A DNA stretch of 64,000 bases. Origin: Rhizobium sp. S152 (GTDB taxonomy: Bacteria; Pseudomonadota; Alphaproteobacteria; Rhizobiales; Rhizobiaceae). The translations under genes were made by a program, and so were the position numbers. The stretch covers positions 620,001 through 684,000 of the forward strand of contig NZ_JAUDRZ010000002.1 of NCBI RefSeq assembly GCF_030380735.1, in the 5' to 3' direction. Positions 62,832 through 64,000 of this stretch are shown one piece after another. Under the pieces are notes generated by a model. That model was given only the letters and a program-made list of their open reading frames with translations. It had not been told where the DNA came from and did no database searches. Every line of letters begins with the position of its first letter. Positions within the stretch are counted from its first letter, which is position 1.

Positions 62832-62932
62832 CCCTCATCCGCCTGGCGGCACCTTCTCCCCCAGGGGAGACGGGATTTCTGAGTTAGCCATTCGTCTCCC
62901 TCTCTCCAGCGGGGAAAGGGTATGGTGAGGGG
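62832..62932. repeat. rhizobial intergenic palindromic repeat (RIME/REP-like)
   Basis: The element opens CCCTCATCCGCCTGGCGGC and closes with GGTATGGTGAGGGG, giving inverted CCCTCATC/GGTGAGGG ends around internal short stems (CTCCCCC..GGGGAG and CTCTCC..GGGG). This composition is characteristic of mosaic repeats scattered between genes in Rhizobiaceae. It sits between the receptor gene and livH, where it could lower downstream expression. Confidence 0.6.
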
Positions 62933-62987
62933 CAGTGGCACAACATTCATGTCGAAACCGCTCGCACAGCGCCTACGTTTGAAGTCC

Positions 62988-64000
62988 TCACTTCAAAGCC
63001 GCAAGACCCGGATCGCCCTGCTTCTCGAAAGTCTGGATTTCCTTGTTGATGAATTTGCCTGCAGCATCCTTGGCGACTTCGCGCAGGTAGATGTTCTGCG
63101 TGATGTGGCGGCTTTCCGGGTCGATGGAGACGGGGCCGCGCGGGCTCGTCCAGGCGAGGCCCTTGACGGCCTCGACAGCCTTTTCAGCGTCCTGCTTGCC
63201 GCCCGTCGCTTCGATCATCTTGTAGATGACGTGCATGCCGTCATAGGCGCCGACAGCCGGGAAGGTGAGTTCCGCCGGATTGCCGATCGCCTTGCCCGCC
63301 GCCGCGACGAAGGCCTTGTTCTCAGGGGAATCGTGCGAGACGGAATAGTGGAAGGTGGTGAGCATGCCGAGTGCTGCATCGCCGAGCGCCGGCAGGTCGG
63401 ATTCCTGTGTCAGGTCGCCGGGGGCGAAGAGCTGGATATTGGCGCCCTTCAGGCCGTTCTCGTTATAGGCTTTGACGAAACCGAGCGTCGTCGGGCCCGA
63501 CGGCAGGAAGGCAAAGACGCCCTGGGCGCCGGAGTCCTTTATGCGCTGCATGATCGGGCTGAAATCATTGGTGGCAAGCGGCATACGGATCGCCTCGACG
63601 ACTTCGCCGCCTGCCTTCTCGAAGCCTGCCTTGAAAGCGTTTTCGGCATCGACGCCCGGCCCGTAATCGCTGACCACGGAGATGACCTTCTTGACGCCCT
63701 TGTCGAAGGCGACCTGGGCCATCGGCGTCGATGTCTGCCAGGTGGTGAATGAGGTGCGCACGACGAGCGGGCTCTTGGTGACGATCGCCGAGGTCGCGGC
63801 ATTCATGACGACGAGCGGCGTGTTGGCCTGTTTCAGAATCGGCGTGACGGCCATCGCGTCAGGGGTGAAATAGAAACCGGCCAGATACTGGACCTTCTCC
63901 TTGACGACCAGCTCCTGGGCAAGCGACTTAGACTGCGCGGGGTCGGCGGCCGGGAGGTCGCGATAGATGATCTCGACCGTGTTGTCTCCGACCTTGTTGC
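62988..64000 (-). CDS. branched-chain amino-acid-type ABC substrate-binding protein (5' part outside window)
   Basis: The frame is open to the right edge, so the N-terminus and signal peptide are outside. The visible 337 codons show a family-6 (Leu/Ile/Val-type) receptor: AGFYFTPDAMAVTPILKQANTPLVVMNAATSAIV, VVSDYGPGVDAENAFKAGFEKAGGEVVEAIRMPLATNDFSPIMQRIKDSGAQGVFAFLPSG and VGAYDGMHVIYKMIEATGGKQDAEKAVEAVKG. It is the first gene of the liv operon. Family members also bind amides, urea or aromatic acids, so leucine-type specificity is not certain. Confidence 0.92.
   Translation of the reverse strand, partial: NKVGDNTVEIIYRDLPAADPAQSKSLAQELVVKEKVQYLAGFYFTPDAMAVTPILKQANTPLVVMNAATSAIVTKSPLVVRTSFTTWQTSTPMAQVAFDKGVKKVISVVSDYGPGVDAENAFKAGFEKAGGEVVEAIRMPLATNDFSPIMQRIKDSGAQGVFAFLPSGPTTLGFVKAYNENGLKGANIQLFAPGDLTQESDLPALGDAALGMLTTFHYSVSHDSPENKAFVAAAGKAIGNPAELTFPAVGAYDGMHVIYKMIEATGGKQDAEKAVEAVKGLAWTSPRGPVSIDPESRHITQNIYLREVAKDAAGKFINKEIQTFEKQGDPGLAALK

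Overview
The window looks like an alphaproteobacterial, Rhizobiaceae-type genome segment (Rhizobium/Agrobacterium relatives). It is GC-rich and packed with solute-importer operons, each paired with its own GntR, LacI, IclR, ROK or LysR regulator. It also carries a rhizobial-style intergenic palindromic repeat. No replication, ribosomal or complete tRNA genes are visible. The catabolic, transporter-dominated content would fit an accessory replicon or chromid, but that is inference.

Layout. (1) 1-5.1 kb: a truncated exported alpha/beta hydrolase, a LysR regulator, a DHA2-type MFS exporter and two aldo/keto reductases. A shared 22-bp motif suggests that LysR controls both the hydrolase and the exporter side. 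(2) 5.3-17.6 kb: an organic/sugar-acid locus with a GntR regulator, a fused DctQM TRAP transporter with its DctP receptor, a FadR-type regulator, an FMN alpha-hydroxy-acid dehydrogenase, a lactonase-like amidohydrolase, a ribose-type ABC importer and glycerate 2-kinase (ttuD). Three related palindromes mark the promoters of a likely FadR regulon. (3) 17.7-30.2 kb: an oligosaccharide-type locus with two unusual putative glycoside hydrolases, a family-5 (Dpp/Opp-like) ABC importer with a fused double ATPase, and LacI and IclR regulators. AGCGCT-centred operators lie at both ends. (4) 30.4-36.7 kb: a ROK repressor faces an operon of a ribose-type ABC importer, a DUF6379-like protein, an AP2Ec-type TIM-barrel enzyme and an L-xylulose-reductase-like SDR. 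The DUF6379/TIM-barrel pair resembles C-glycoside deglycosidase subunits and is the most promising lead in the window.

(5) 36.8-43.9 kb: a mobile or decayed island. It has a tRNA-3'-end-like fragment, a small protein plus zeta-type kinase (candidate toxin-antitoxin pair), a tyrosine integrase broken by an in-frame stop, an IS21-family istAB element, an orphan nucleotidyltransferase-fold protein, and an aspA gene that has lost its C-terminal half at the island edge. (6) 44-50.4 kb: a D-erythronate/L-threonate-type pathway (lactonase, otnI, ltnD, LacI, otnK, otnC). It would convert four-carbon sugar acids to dihydroxyacetone phosphate, with two near-identical LacI operators in the divergent promoter.

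(7) 50.4-59.2 kb: a GntR regulator and a long minus-strand operon: RidA, an SDR, a polar-amino-acid ABC importer with two tandem paralogous receptors, an LLM flavin monooxygenase and a flavin reductase. A divergent SDR faces it. An identical 17-bp sequence lies inverted at the two divergent promoters. The locus probably imports and oxidatively degrades a nitrogen-containing small molecule. (8) 59.4-64 kb: a branched-chain-amino-acid-type (Liv) ABC importer whose receptor gene runs off the right edge.

Functions are read from motifs and gene order. Substrates are inferred unless stated otherwise.
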